Shown here: one piece after another, positions 1 to 9,892 of the stretch
Layout of the letters: every line of letters starts with the position of its first letter
Position numbering within the stretch: position 1 is the stretch's first letter
Origin: Vibrio chagasii
GTDB lineage: Bacteria; Pseudomonadota; Gammaproteobacteria; Enterobacterales; Vibrionaceae
Reading direction: 5' to 3'
DNA length: 64,000 nt
NCBI RefSeq assembly: GCF_024347355.1
Contig: NZ_AP025466.1
Span: forward strand, 1,302,001 to 1,366,000
Program-made: the position numbers and the translations under genes
Notes under the pieces: model-generated
What the model saw: the letters and a program-made list of their open reading frames with translations, nothing else
Databases searched by the model: none
What the model was told of the DNA's origin: nothing

Positions 1-1597
1 ATTCATGTTTATCCTATTTGGCGCTTTCTTAGTGCGCTCGGGTGTCGGTGACTACATTATTGATGTCTCTCGCGCGGCGGCGGGCAAAGTGATCGGTGGG
101 CCTGGTTTTATTGCGGTGATTGGCTCTGGTTTGATGGGCTCAGTGTCTGGCTCTAGCGTGGCTAATACGGTGTCGACAGGCGTTATCAGTATTCCTCTGA
201 TGCAAAAAGCGGGTTTCCCTTCACGCTTTGCTGCTGGTGTGGAAGCTGCTGCATCAACAGGTGGGCAGTTGATGCCACCAGTGATGGGGGCAGGTGCTTT
301 TATCATGGCGTCTTACACGCAGATCCCTTATGTCGATATCATTGCGGTCTCTTTCTTGCCAGCGCTTATTTACTTTTTGTCAGTGGCGTTTTTCGTACGT
401 ATTGAAGCGAAGCGTAGCGGTGTACAAAAAGTCTCTTCGGGTTGTGAGCCTCTATTAAAAGTACTCTTGTCTGGTTGGCATAATCTTATCCCTCTTGCGG
501 TGCTGGTGACTCTATTGGTGCAAGGCTTTACGCCGACGTACGCTGCGGGTATCTCAATCGTCTCGGTAGTGGTTGCTTCGTGGTTCTCCAAAAACCATAA
601 AATGGGACCAAAGGCGATCATCGAAGCGCTTTCTCAAGGCGCAAAAAACATGGCAACCACAGCCGTATTACTCGTGGGTATTGGCCTTGTGGTCAATGTG
701 ATCAGCACCACCGGGATAGGTAACACCTTCTCGTTGATGATCAATAGTTGGGCTAATGGTGACTTGTTGGTGATGATTGCCTTGATCGCGCTGGCATCTT
801 TGATTCTCGGTATGGGCCTGCCAGTTACCGCGGCTTATATCGTGTTGGGTACTCTGTCTGCTCCAGCCTTGTACAAGTTAATTGCTGAAAGCCAGCTGCT
901 TGACCTGTTGGTTTCGGGTCAGTTACCAGAGCAGGCGAAAGCAATTTTCATGTTGGCAGCACCAGAAAAGCTGGAACTGCTTAACGCACCTATGGCTCTG
1001 GAAACTGCAAAAGAACTGATTGCGTTAGTGCCCGCTAATTTTGTGGAAACGCTGCTTGAGCAAAGCTTAGGCTTGGAAGCGATTAGCCTTGCTCTATTGT
1101 CTGCACACTTAATCATTTTCTGGTTATCGCAAGACAGCAACGTGACGCCACCGGTTTGTTTGACCGCTTTTGCAGCAGCGACAATTGCTAAAACGCCACC
1201 AATGAGAACGGGCTTAATGGCATGGAAGATCGCTAAAGGCTTGTACTTGGTGCCACTGCTTATCGCTTACACCAACTTGGTAAGTTGGGATGTGACCTCG
1301 GTTTTAGTGACTGGTGGCTTTGCTATTATTGGTACTTATGCATTTATTGCAGCGATTGAAGGTTACCTCGAGAGCGAAATCAATCTTGTGTTGCGCGCGG
1401 TATTGATTGCCTTAGGTGTGGCTTTAGTTTGGCCTGATGTGTCAATCGTGATTCGCCTGGTCGGTGTGGCACTGTTTGTTGCTATCTTCATCTACAGCGG
1501 TCGTAAGTACGATATCAATCAAGTGAAAAAGCCGTCGGATGAAGAGCAAAAGTCTTTGCCTCAAACCGAGCCTGATACTGCCGCTTCTTCCCTATAA
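1..1597 (+). CDS. TRAP transporter fused permease (4TM + 12TM), 5' truncated by the window edge
   Basis: Integral membrane permease of a tripartite ATP-independent periplasmic (TRAP) transporter, which uses an ion gradient to import organic acids delivered by a periplasmic binding protein. The visible ~530 residues are almost wholly hydrophobic. They contain the DctM-type signature region (GSGLMGSVSGSSVANTV, then EAAASTGGQLMPPVMGAGAF) and a second repeat half (LGMGLPVTAAYIVLGTL). The length and the tail extending past the usual DctM end fit the fused DctQM class. Open reading continues off the left edge, so the first ATG seen (base 5) is probably internal. It is followed after 26 bases by L-2-hydroxyglutarate oxidase, so the substrate may be a C5 dicarboxylate or hydroxy acid (inference). 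The family call is firm; the substrate is unknown. Confidence 0.88.
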   Translation, partial: FMFILFGAFLVRSGVGDYIIDVSRAAAGKVIGGPGFIAVIGSGLMGSVSGSSVANTVSTGVISIPLMQKAGFPSRFAAGVEAAASTGGQLMPPVMGAGAFIMASYTQIPYVDIIAVSFLPALIYFLSVAFFVRIEAKRSGVQKVSSGCEPLLKVLLSGWHNLIPLAVLVTLLVQGFTPTYAAGISIVSVVVASWFSKNHKMGPKAIIEALSQGAKNMATTAVLLVGIGLVVNVISTTGIGNTFSLMINSWANGDLLVMIALIALASLILGMGLPVTAAYIVLGTLSAPALYKLIAESQLLDLLVSGQLPEQAKAIFMLAAPEKLELLNAPMALETAKELIALVPANFVETLLEQSLGLEAISLALLSAHLIIFWLSQDSNVTPPVCLTAFAAATIAKTPPMRTGLMAWKIAKGLYLVPLLIAYTNLVSWDVTSVLVTGGFAIIGTYAFIAAIEGYLESEINLVLRAVLIALGVALVWPDVSIVIRLVGVALFVAIFIYSGRKYDINQVKKPSDEEQKSLPQTEPDTAASSL

Positions 1598-1623
1598 TTT
1601 AAAGGACTGAATGTAGGAACATT

Positions 1624-2841
1624 ATGAACTCAATATACGACTATATTATCGTTGGTGGTGGCATTGTTGGCGTGTCGACGGCATGGCAACTGCAACAAGC
1701 TCACCCTGATAAAAGTATCCTTTTAGTCGAAAAGGAGCGTGGCTTTGCGCAGCATCAAACGGGTCACAACAGTGGTGTGATTCACGCTGGCGTTTACTAC
1801 GCTCCGGGTAGCTTGAAAGCGGATTTCTGTAAGCGAGGCGCAGAGCGTACTATCGCGTTTTGTCGTCAACATGATATCCCCGTCGAAAACTGCGGTAAGT
1901 TATTGGTTGCGACCAATGAGCAAGAAGTTGAGCGCATGAACGCGCTCTATCAGCGCTGTCATGATAACGATATTGATGTCGATTTATTGGACCAAGCGCA
2001 GCTCAAACTCGCCGAGCCGAACATCACTGGTTTAGGGGCGATTTACGTCAAAACCACCAGTATCGTAAACTACAAAAAAGTCACTGAAGTGATGGCTCAG
2101 CAGTTTGTTGAGGCGGGTGGGGAGTTGAGTTTAGGCACGGAAGTTATCCTGGCTGATGAGCAAGACGATGAGGTTCAGTTAACCTGCAAAGTGGATGGGC
2201 AAACCTTGCAGTTGAACAGTCGATTTTTGATCACTTGCTCAGGCCTAATGGCGGACAGAATGACCAAGATGCTTGGTATTGAAACTGACTTCCAAATCCT
2301 CCCTTATCGCGGTGAATACTATCAGCTTGATCCTAAACATAACCAAGTGGTGAACCACCTTATCTATCCGATCCCTGACCCTGAACTGCCTTTCCTCGGT
2401 GTGCATTTAACACGCATGATTGATGGCTCGGTAACGGTAGGGCCTAACGCGGTTCAAGGGTGGAAGCGGGAAGGCTACGGTAAGTTGAATTTTAGTGTTA
2501 AGGATACCTTGCAGATGCTGAGCTTTGCTGGCTTTTGGAAGGTGACGGCTAAGCACCTAAAAACCGGTTTGGTTGAGTTCAAAAACTCGTGGTGGAAGGC
2601 GGGGTATCTAAAGTTGGTTAATAAGTACTGCCCAAGCATCACTGTGTCTGACTTCAAACCCTACCCGGCAGGTATTCGTGCTCAAGCGGTACTGAAGGAT
2701 GGTACCTTGGTTCATGACTTCCTGTTTGCGGAAAGCCCAAGAAGCTTGCATGTGTGCAATGCACCATCGCCAGCGGCGACCTCAGCGATGCCTATTGGCG
2801 AATACATTTGTGGCAAGATAATGCGTAAAACAAGTAGTTAA
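1624..2841 (+). CDS. lhgO: L-2-hydroxyglutarate oxidase (LhgO)
   Basis: FAD-dependent oxidase of the DAO superfamily that converts L-2-hydroxyglutarate to 2-oxoglutarate and passes electrons to the membrane quinone pool. The N-terminus carries the dinucleotide-binding fold (YIIVGGGIVGVSTAWQL, residues ~7-23). It is followed by the family-typical QTGHNSGVIHAGVYY block (~45-60), and the C-terminal region contains VCNAPSPAATSAMPIG. The 405-residue length is close to the usual ~400-420. ATG at 1624 lies 26 bases after the permease stop, so the two are probably cotranscribed, coupling uptake to oxidation. A strong terminator follows immediately. Confidence 0.9.
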   Translation: MNSIYDYIIVGGGIVGVSTAWQLQQAHPDKSILLVEKERGFAQHQTGHNSGVIHAGVYYAPGSLKADFCKRGAERTIAFCRQHDIPVENCGKLLVATNEQEVERMNALYQRCHDNDIDVDLLDQAQLKLAEPNITGLGAIYVKTTSIVNYKKVTEVMAQQFVEAGGELSLGTEVILADEQDDEVQLTCKVDGQTLQLNSRFLITCSGLMADRMTKMLGIETDFQILPYRGEYYQLDPKHNQVVNHLIYPIPDPELPFLGVHLTRMIDGSVTVGPNAVQGWKREGYGKLNFSVKDTLQMLSFAGFWKVTAKHLKTGLVEFKNSWWKAGYLKLVNKYCPSITVSDFKPYPAGIRAQAVLKDGTLVHDFLFAESPRSLHVCNAPSPAATSAMPIGEYICGKIMRKTSS

Positions 2842-2861
2842 ATTACCCCAGCTTCAATAAT

Positions 2862-2893
2862 AAAAAAGACCATCATTATGATGGTCTTTTTTT
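2862..2893 (+). terminator. Intrinsic terminator after lhgO
   Basis: A-rich left flank, an 8-bp stem GACCATCA/TGATGGTC with a 3-base loop, extended by A/T pairs, followed by eight Ts. It sits 21 bases after the lhgO stop and can act in both directions, so it may also serve the convergent ADP-ribosyltransferase operon. Confidence 0.9.
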
Positions 2894-2927
2894 TATCAGC
2901 CGCTTACAAAGTAGCAGGCACGCTAGA

Positions 2928-3701
2928 CTACAGGCAAGAGAGTGAACTGCGGCTGCGAGCCGCGACTTCTTCACCGCTGTAACTGTCATAAATGTGGATA
3001 TCAGGTTCCGCTTTTAGGTACCGTGAGGGGTTCTTTATTTCACGCATCTTGATGTAGTTCTTCTTCGGTGAGACTCGCTCAATCGCTTCTACTCGAAAGT
3101 AGGTGTTTGGCTTCGCGAGTATTTCTGCTTCATCTGGTTTGAACGTGTACGCGTTAATGGCGCGACCTGCTGACTTGAGTTCAATTTTGAATTGAGCAGC
3201 AGAAGCACCTTCATAAACACCGGCTGAAGAAAAGTGCTTGGCGACACTTGGTAGAGTTGATGTCGATAAAAACGCTTTCTCATGCAGAATATCACCCACG
3301 TTGAGTTTATCGAGCAGTGAGTTCTTGATGGATGAGCCACGATAAACCGTACCTTTGTAGTTAGGCAGTTTATTCATGACATTTCGCATGTGGAATACGC
3401 GTGATTTCAATGTACGGCCAAACATTTCGGATAAGTAGCCTTCAGGCTCTCCCGCTCTCATGTATTCATTCACCACATCATGGTCAACTCGGCCGTAATT
3501 CTTAATGGCAGAGTACTCTTCACTGATCATCTTTTTTTCAGCTTTTACATGGTGCGTCGTTGCCCAATCCATCAGGTCATCCGCAATTTGTTGTTGCGCC
3601 TGATAGGAGAGTGAACGGCCTTTAAACTCTGGAAACTCCTCACTCTGTGCCGAAAAACTTGTCAATAAAGAGAGGCAAAGCCCCCAAATAAATTTTTTCA
3701 T
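2928..3701 (-). CDS. Exported mono-ADP-ribosyltransferase, paralogue 1
   Basis: Predicted secreted enzyme that transfers ADP-ribose from NAD+ to a protein target. Residues 1-20 form a Sec signal peptide (MKK, hydrophobic core, cleavage near AQS/EE). The C-terminal half carries the R-S-E triad of the C3/VIP2/CT-like toxins: Arg121 in VYRGSS, the STS motif at 146-148 in FLSTST, and the ExE pair Glu191/Glu193 in PDEAEIL. The ExE form predicts arginine-directed modification (family knowledge). It is the last gene of a three-gene minus-strand operon, 15 bases after its paralogue. The two paralogues share layout but have diverged strongly outside the motifs, which suggests different targets. No immunity-like gene is next to it, as expected for a toxin aimed at eukaryotic cells. 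Confidence 0.82.
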   Translation of the reverse strand: MKKFIWGLCLSLLTSFSAQSEEFPEFKGRSLSYQAQQQIADDLMDWATTHHVKAEKKMISEEYSAIKNYGRVDHDVVNEYMRAGEPEGYLSEMFGRTLKSRVFHMRNVMNKLPNYKGTVYRGSSIKNSLLDKLNVGDILHEKAFLSTSTLPSVAKHFSSAGVYEGASAAQFKIELKSAGRAINAYTFKPDEAEILAKPNTYFRVEAIERVSPKKNYIKMREIKNPSRYLKAEPDIHIYDSYSGEEVAARSRSSLSCL

Positions 3702-3716
3702 TGCTTGACCCTTAGC

Positions 3717-4466
3717 TTATGTACAAACGAGAGAGTGCCAAAATGACGCTTCTACTTCTTCGCCTGAATAGAGGTTATATTTCTGAGTATTTTTGGCGGC
3801 AGATGCCTTTACCGTTTCCACGCCAATGTAGGTGTGGTTAGAGGTTCGCTCTATCTGGGTGATTCGAAAGTGTGCATTTGGCGCAAATAGAACCTCTGCT
3901 TCTTTGCTGTATTCCGAAAGCCCAGCAATGGTGTGCCCCCCCTGATTGATCTTGACTTCAAACAGTACTCGCTTGAGCCTTTGCGGGGAGTTGGGATGCA
4001 CTACTGAAAAGCGCTTAGCGACTTCTGGGAGAGTCGAAGTTGAGGTAAATGCTGGCTCGACCAACACGTCCCCCTCTTCGAGCTTATTAAGCAGAGATTG
4101 TTTTACCCAAGTGCCTCGATAGGCGGTCCCTTTGTATTTTGGCAGCTTGTTGAGTGCCGATTTAACCGTGCGAATGTACTGCCTCGCATCCGCCCCTGCG
4201 ACACCCCATGTTGAGGTGTCAGTGGCTCTTAGGTAGTCATTAGCGGTCTGATAGCCAGAAATGGAAAAGTCTTCCACTGCTTCCTTTTCATTAGCAGTGA
4301 TAAAGGAATAGCGCCAATCATTGGAAGCCTTTGACCAGTCTTTGAAGTCTTCTGCTAGCTGGGTCACTTCTTCCTCTGAACGGTTTGGCTGTTTGAGCGA
4401 ATCAAACGGTTGAGAGAAGGTCGTAAAACTCAGACAACAGAGCAGTAATAAAAAACGAGTATTCAT
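3717..4466 (-). CDS. Exported mono-ADP-ribosyltransferase, paralogue 2 (Vis-toxin-like)
   Basis: Predicted secreted NAD+-dependent ADP-ribosyltransferase of 249 residues. A signal peptide covers ~1-18 (hydrophobic run LLLLCCLSF). Catalytic motifs: Arg117 in AYRGTW, STS at 142-144 in FTSTST, and the ExE pair Glu189/Glu191 in KEAEVLF. Size, exported single-domain layout and ExE spacing agree with what I recall of the Vis toxin of Vibrio splendidus; an alignment is needed to confirm orthology. The gene starts 12 bases after the stop of the 865-residue protein and is followed 15 bases later by paralogue 1, so all three are one transcription unit. No receptor-binding or translocation domain is present in this protein itself. 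Confidence 0.82.
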   Translation of the reverse strand: MNTRFLLLLCCLSFTTFSQPFDSLKQPNRSEEEVTQLAEDFKDWSKASNDWRYSFITANEKEAVEDFSISGYQTANDYLRATDTSTWGVAGADARQYIRTVKSALNKLPKYKGTAYRGTWVKQSLLNKLEEGDVLVEPAFTSTSTLPEVAKRFSVVHPNSPQRLKRVLFEVKINQGGHTIAGLSEYSKEAEVLFAPNAHFRITQIERTSNHTYIGVETVKASAAKNTQKYNLYSGEEVEASFWHSLVCT

Positions 4467-4478
4467 AGTGTCCGCCCT

Positions 4479-7076
4479 TTATTGGTATTGGTAGCTGTTA
4501 GGGCTTAAATCACATGGAATGCCGAAAGTGTTCTGATTGATGACGGCATATTTCAGAGCCCCAAACATATTGAGCTGTTGGCGAGTGACGGCGTCGTACC
4601 ATTCTGAGATAGGTGAAATCCAATACAGAGCATCATCAGCCGCAACATCAAGCAGTGCGCTCTTAAGGTATGGGTAGTAAATCATGCAGCTACGGCCCGG
4701 TTTATCGGTAAAGTTTTCATTTGTATTGCTTAACTTATCGAGTTTTTGATTGAGTTCAGACGTTGGGTTAAAGATGGCGTCGATAGAACGCTCAATGCGC
4801 GCATCGTAGCTATCAGGGATGATGTCTGAAATCAGGTAGCGCATAAGGTGAGCAGGCAGCATCTCTGAAAACAGAGCGGTGACTTCACCTTCCCCAGAGG
4901 CGTAGTGCCCAGTAGAGATATGCTGAGAATGGATGATCGATGTATAGCGCTGGAATTGGCCCACTTGTGAATGTAGCCACTCAATACCGTTGCTGTCGGA
5001 GACACTGATCGCTTCAGCAAGACGAGTTTTTACGATCCCTTTCGCGAGTTGCAGCGTGTTGCCTTGCAGGTGAGCAAGATCCAGTGAGGACGATTTCAGT
5101 GCAGAATAAATCAGTGGCGCATTTTTCTGAAGATCAATGCTACCTGGGTAAGTGAAGCTATAAAACTCGACGGCTCTCTTAGCCTGCCATTCACTCTCTA
5201 GCGCAGTGGTGATCAAGCCACCAAGCTTTTGATAGCGCTTCGAATGCACATAGGCGCCTTTGCCTGAGTAATTTGCGTGCCAATTGTTGATATAATGTAG
5301 CGACGCTTGTCGTGAAAGGTTCTCTTTTTGAAGGTAAGACAAGCTCCACCCAGCACATGCGCTACCGCCACCACATTCACCTTCAAGCATTGCGCTTGAG
5401 TCCAGTAACCAGTGATAAACCTGTTGTTTGTCGAATTCAGCTTGCTTTTTTAGACGTTGCTGCGCAGAAAAATCCAGCAACTGTTGTTCCAACCAACGCT
5501 CCTCTGCTTCGGCATTCCAACCATGATCAATTAGGTTACTAAGTGAATCGAAAAGCACGCGTTTTACTGCTTCTTTGCTTGGCGGCAAGATCTGAGCAAT
5601 AACGGTATCTTCAGATGGAATAAATGGGCGAGTTTCTGCTGGCACCCAAGCGTACTCAACGCAACCCCTAAAGTTTGGATCGCCTCCTAGAATGCCAATA
5701 CGAACGCATTTTTCGTAACCACTTTGCAGGACGATCTCTTTGTTGCGTATTTCTTGTGTTGTTGCTGGGCGCCCCAGAATGCTGCGTGTCATCTCGTCAA
5801 TGGCGCTGCGCTCGGCTTGTCCCTTGAGGAAATTATGCATGGTTTCTACCGAACCTGAACGGAATAGTCGCTCTATGGCGATATCACCTTGTGTGAACAT
5901 CTCTCTTTGTAGCTTGCTCATCAGTAGATTGACATGATTATCTGCCGTTTCGATGATCTGTGTTTTAGCCGCAAGTGTGCGTGCATACAGCTGTTGAACT
6001 GCAGCTTGGTCTAGCCCCTCAATTTGACCTGTTCGCAACTCATTCAGTTTGGCAATGGCTTGATCTAGCAGGTTCTGCTGACAGTGCTGAAGTTTGGCCA
6101 ATGCGCGGTTCGCTTGGCGTTTTGAAGGTAATGCTGGTGGTAGGGAGTTACTCTCTTCAATATCATGATCAGGATAAAGGTCTGCCAGCACTCGAGTTTC
6201 CTCGTTACAGCTAGAGGCAATGTCCGATGCAAACAGTTGAGAGTCTTTGTGGTCGAGAGCCAGTTGGCTAAAGATGGCCTTGCGGAGCTCGTGATCGACC
6301 GCGGTGATCAGCTCTTCCGCCATAATGGTCTGAGCTTTTACCACTTCTTGATAATGTTGTTGGTATTTGAGGGCAAGATCGGTGGCAAAGCCGCGTGCAA
6401 CGGCGTTCAACATCGCTTGCTGGTCTGAGGCGAGTTCTGCCCAATAAATTTTGTCTCTTAAATCTTGCTGCGTAACGAGATCCTCATGAACGTGATAACT
6501 GTAATGGTTACCTGCTGCAATTCTATCCCAGCGACTACTCAAAATTTGGCGGTCGATCTCTCTCGCAGGCAGCTTTAAAACGCCAAACCAATCGACGAGC
6601 CCCATTACTGTGGCAAATCGATCGTAAGAGGTACGTGATTCATCTTGGAAGCTAGTTGCGACCTCATTTGCCCAAAGCCCAACGGCAACCGCGTCGCCAA
6701 TCGGTCCCAGAGCTTCCAGTGCACCTTTTGCTAGCCCTGTCGTTGAACGGCCCAAAGTGTCCATCAGCCTTACAGCTTCCTCAGGTGCTAGCGTAACAGC
6801 TGAGGTGGGGCCTGTTTCTAGTAAGGTGGCAGTTTCAGGGAAAACATCACTGGCTTCAGAGAGAGAGGGTTTTAAGTCGACAATGTGCTCTGGCGCTGAT
6901 GGAAACAGGTTTTCAGGAGTAATACCTTCACCGAAGGCATCATAGTTTTTCTGTCGGATCTGATGAAAGCTTTCGCTGTCCAAGACGTTATATTCGTCTC
7001 CGATGTTACAGACCTGAAAGGCATTAACGTTGGATGAAATCATAGCAGTAATAAGTGCTAATCTTTTTAACTTCAT
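4479..7076 (-). CDS. Large exported protein of unknown function, first gene of the ADP-ribosyltransferase operon
   Basis: 865 residues starting with a clear Sec signal peptide (MKLKRLALITAMISSNVNA, cleavage before FQVCN). I do not recognise a catalytic domain. Residues ~100-200 hold a glycine/alanine-rich amphipathic stretch (GALEALGPIGDAVAVGLWANEVA, later FATVMGLVDWFGVL) that resembles the paired hydrophobic helices of toxin translocation domains. The middle (~220-430) is strongly helical and charged. Cysteines near 563-570 (GECGGGSACAGW) and at the C-terminus suggest extracellular disulfides. It leads the operon, with only 12 bases before the first transferase. Inference: it may be the delivery or binding partner of the two enzymes. 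It could instead be an unrelated exported effector. Confidence 0.7.
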   Translation of the reverse strand: MKLKRLALITAMISSNVNAFQVCNIGDEYNVLDSESFHQIRQKNYDAFGEGITPENLFPSAPEHIVDLKPSLSEASDVFPETATLLETGPTSAVTLAPEEAVRLMDTLGRSTTGLAKGALEALGPIGDAVAVGLWANEVATSFQDESRTSYDRFATVMGLVDWFGVLKLPAREIDRQILSSRWDRIAAGNHYSYHVHEDLVTQQDLRDKIYWAELASDQQAMLNAVARGFATDLALKYQQHYQEVVKAQTIMAEELITAVDHELRKAIFSQLALDHKDSQLFASDIASSCNEETRVLADLYPDHDIEESNSLPPALPSKRQANRALAKLQHCQQNLLDQAIAKLNELRTGQIEGLDQAAVQQLYARTLAAKTQIIETADNHVNLLMSKLQREMFTQGDIAIERLFRSGSVETMHNFLKGQAERSAIDEMTRSILGRPATTQEIRNKEIVLQSGYEKCVRIGILGGDPNFRGCVEYAWVPAETRPFIPSEDTVIAQILPPSKEAVKRVLFDSLSNLIDHGWNAEAEERWLEQQLLDFSAQQRLKKQAEFDKQQVYHWLLDSSAMLEGECGGGSACAGWSLSYLQKENLSRQASLHYINNWHANYSGKGAYVHSKRYQKLGGLITTALESEWQAKRAVEFYSFTYPGSIDLQKNAPLIYSALKSSSLDLAHLQGNTLQLAKGIVKTRLAEAISVSDSNGIEWLHSQVGQFQRYTSIIHSQHISTGHYASGEGEVTALFSEMLPAHLMRYLISDIIPDSYDARIERSIDAIFNPTSELNQKLDKLSNTNENFTDKPGRSCMIYYPYLKSALLDVAADDALYWISPISEWYDAVTRQQLNMFGALKYAVINQNTFGIPCDLSPNSYQYQ

Positions 7077-7242
7077 AGGTTTATCCTTATTGTTAGCGAA
7101 GTTATATGCTTAATTTAGAAAGCAAAAAGCCTCTCCTTGCCGAGATGGAAAAGAGATAACTAGAGGTTGTTGTGTGAGGTGTTTTGAAAAATCGTCTACT
7201 CAAATCACCTGGGGGGTGATATGAGGTTTAGTTTTGGTGTTG

Positions 7243-7270
7243 TGATTAGGGGAATAGCTTCCCCTAATCA
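7243..7270. other. Perfect 12-bp inverted repeat
   Basis: TGATTAGGGGAA, a 4-base spacer TAGC, then its exact complement. It lies 24 bases beyond the chemoreceptor stop and ~170 bases upstream of the 865-residue gene. There is no U-tract on either strand, so it could be a 3'-end stabilising hairpin for the chemoreceptor mRNA or a protein-binding dyad. Confidence 0.5.
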
Positions 7271-7293
7271 GTCTTTATTGAATCTTGCTGAGG

Positions 7294-9186
7294 TTAACGG
7301 TTTAGCTTAAAGGTACTGACTGCTTGTGTGAGCTTCTCAGACAGTGCAATAAGCTCTGACGCTTTCTCTTGGTTCGATGCAGACAAGCTGTGTGTCTGAC
7401 GGGCTTTGTCATTGACGTCAACGATACTCTGGTTGATTTCGCCTGCGACAAGGGTCTGTTCTTCAGTCGCTGTGGCTATCTGTGTATTCATGTCTTCAAT
7501 AATAGTAATAGAGCTCGAGATTTCATTGAGTGAAGCCTGTGCTTGCTTCGCATTCTCCATGGTGACATTTGACGCCTCTCTGTTCATCTGCATCATTTCC
7601 ATAGAGCTATTGGCTTCAAGTTGCAGTGAAGTAATCACCTCTTGAATTTCGTTGGTACTCTGTTGAGTGCGGTTGGCTAGGTTACGAACCTCGTCAGCAA
7701 CAACTGCGAAGCCTCGACCTTGCTCACCTGCTCGTGCGGCTTCAATGGCTGCGTTAAGAGCGAGTAGGTTAGTTTGGTCTGCAATGTCTTTGATCACGTC
7801 CAATACGGTGCCAATGCTTGAGGTTTTCTCACCTACAGTGTTAATAACATCGGATACTTCTTGAATCCCTTGAGAGAGGCTCACAATACTGTGATTTACA
7901 GTATCGAACGTTTGATTGCCAGACTGTGCTTCTTGAGCTGCTTGCATTGCCGCTTCTGAAGCTCGATGGGCGTTTTGTGCGACTTCATCTACAGCGACCG
8001 ACATTTCGTTCATTGCCGTCGAAGTTTGCTCTAGCTGTTCCATTTGTGAGGCAGAGCTGGCATTCACGTTGTCGGCAGCGTTGGTTATGCCTTCGGCAAA
8101 GGTAAACAGGTCGTTTGATGAATTACGGATGGTTTCAATTGTGGTGCTCAGCTCATTGACCATATCGTTAACCGCAGCGTTAATACCAATCGTTTTACCC
8201 TGTTGCTGTTTGATTGCGGTAAAGTCACCAGAGGCTACTTTAGCTACTGTCGCTTCTATTTCGCTTGGCTCTCCACCGAGTGGGCGGTAAACCAAAACTT
8301 CAACAACGTAGTACACGCAACCCGCACAAATGAACAGTAGCGTCAAAGAGGTGATCAGAGTTTCAGTGAGGTTATCCTTTGAGTCTTGATTAACATTGCT
8401 CTCTTTATCCCACGCCCAGACACTCCAACCAAGATCGTTGATTTTAGCGCCTGCTGCCAAGAACTCAGTATTCTCATAAATGTACTCGAAGCTCTCTTCT
8501 CGAGTGGTGTCTCTGTTTGCGAAAGCTGGGATCTCGTTGAAGATATTTCTACCTATCAAAGACGCGTTTTGTGCAGCTAAGATAAAGCCGTCTTCACGAG
8601 TGACGAAGATTTTATTATTTGTGGTGAGTTGCTCGGTGAATCTAGTCAGGTCTTCAACCAGGATGTTTAGAGCAACAACGCCGACAATCTTGCCTTGTTT
8701 GTAGATAGGCGTTGCTAGAGACATTACTTGGTCGCCGGTTGATGCCAAATAAGGGCGAGTAATGATTTTGTCCTCGCCGCTCATTGCTTTCAAAAACCAT
8801 TCGCGTTGTTTGGTTTTGGCATTAAAGTTTTCGATGATGCCATTGGTTTTTGACGAGTAGGAAGTACCATCCGCTAGAGAAAAGTAGATGTTAGTAACCT
8901 TGGTTGAGCTCATGGCACTATGGAGCGTTGTGATTGCTCGTGATGTGTCGACTTGACCACGCTCATCGAAAGACAGCTCATTGCTCACTACGTTCAAAAT
9001 ATCAAAGTAGCGATTAATTTTCTGTCCGATAGTATCTGCGATAAGTTGAGATTTATATCCCAACTGTTTTTTATAACTTACGGTCGACGAAGTCTCGAAA
9101 TTCTTCCAGCTTAAAAAGCTTGTCGTCATGATTAACATGACTGTTAGCCCCATAATAGAAAGCATTATTTTTAGTTTAGCACTCAT
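7294..9186 (-). CDS. Methyl-accepting chemotaxis protein with dCache-type sensor
   Basis: Inner-membrane chemoreceptor that relays ligand binding to the CheA/CheW array. Layout: TM1 near residues 5-25, a periplasmic double-Cache sensor over ~35-265 (contains [24 protein letters not shown] and [15 protein letters not shown], typical of dCache_1), TM2 near 275-298, a HAMP-like linker, then the signalling hairpin with the conserved tip [35 protein letters not shown] start it at the ATG at 9186 because GGA lies seven bases upstream; a TTG four codons earlier is also open but has no better ribosome site. It is a single-gene unit. dCache receptors often bind amino acids or other small organics; the ligand cannot be read from sequence. 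Confidence 0.93.
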   Translation of the reverse strand: MSAKLKIMLSIMGLTVMLIMTTSFLSWKNFETSSTVSYKKQLGYKSQLIADTIGQKINRYFDILNVVSNELSFDERGQVDTSRAITTLHSAMSSTKVTNIYFSLADGTSYSSKTNGIIENFNAKTKQREWFLKAMSGEDKIITRPYLASTGDQVMSLATPIYKQGKIVGVVALNILVEDLTRFTEQLTTNNKIFVTREDGFILAAQNASLIGRNIFNEIPAFANRDTTREESFEYIYENTEFLAAGAKINDLGWSVWAWDKESNVNQDSKDNLTETLITSLTLLFICAGCVYYVVEVLVYRPLGGEPSEIEATVAKVASGDFTAIKQQQGKTIGINAAVNDMVNELSTTIETIRNSSNDLFTFAEGITNAADNVNASSASQMEQLEQTSTAMNEMSVAVDEVAQNAHRASEAAMQAAQEAQSGNQTFDTVNHSIVSLSQGIQEVSDVINTVGEKTSSIGTVLDVIKDIADQTNLLALNAAIEAARAGEQGRGFAVVADEVRNLANRTQQSTNEIQEVITSLQLEANSSMEMMQMNREASNVTMENAKQAQASLNEISSSITIIEDMNTQIATATEEQTLVAGEINQSIVDVNDKARQTHSLSASNQEKASELIALSEKLTQAVSTFKLNR

Positions 9187-9892
9187 AACTTGTTCCAATA
9201 TAAGCAGTGTTGATTATTTTTAAGATTTATTATAATTCAGATGAATATCCGAACTTCAAGTAATATAACACTTATAAAATTCACGTATAAGCTTGGTTTA
9301 TTTGTGAATAATATACATCTAATTAATATATGCAATATTTATTAAATGCATTGATTACTTATTTATTTGGTGTATCAAGCGCTTGTTTTTATTGAACCAA
9401 CATCCCAGAATTAAACTGGTCTTACTTGTTGGTTTTATTGCTTATGCCTTGGTGTGTATGGGGGTGCTCGTTGATTATTACCCTTAATTAAAATAAGGTT
9501 ATGACATTTGTTTACTTTAAATAAATCATAAAATGAAAGTTTGTTTAATTTTATTTAAACTTTCTTACTGGTCTGAGTTGTGGATTCCCATAATAGAGAG
9601 GAGAGAATAGAATTAATAAAGGGGCCTCTAATTAAGGCTTTTCTATTTTAGCTTTTCTTTAAGTTAATGTGTGGGAGTAGTTTTCACTGATTAAAATAAG
9701 CGTAATATATTTATGGTCATTATTAGGTGAAAAGAATTTCTCTATTTACACTTAAATTAACGCATTTTCGTAAAATAGTATTGGCTCTCAAGTTCCTCAG
9801 TCTCTCTAACAAAAAACGCAGCCGGTTTGGCTGCGTTTGTTTTGGTTATTTTGGCAGTAAGCCATGTCATGCTTGAGTTTAGCTAGTCAGCC
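9187..9892. other. AT-rich intergenic region (~700 bp)
   Basis: Very AT-rich, with no open frame of note and no recognisable RNA. It contains the promoter of the chemoreceptor gene on the minus strand (not resolvable by eye) and, at its right end, the terminator of the aminopeptidase gene. Confidence 0.6.
9811..9838 (-). terminator. Intrinsic terminator of the M28 aminopeptidase gene
   Basis: Stem AAACGCAGCC/GGCTGCGTTT with a 5-base loop. On the minus strand it is followed by a run of Ts and lies ~55 bases after the aminopeptidase stop. Confidence 0.88.
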
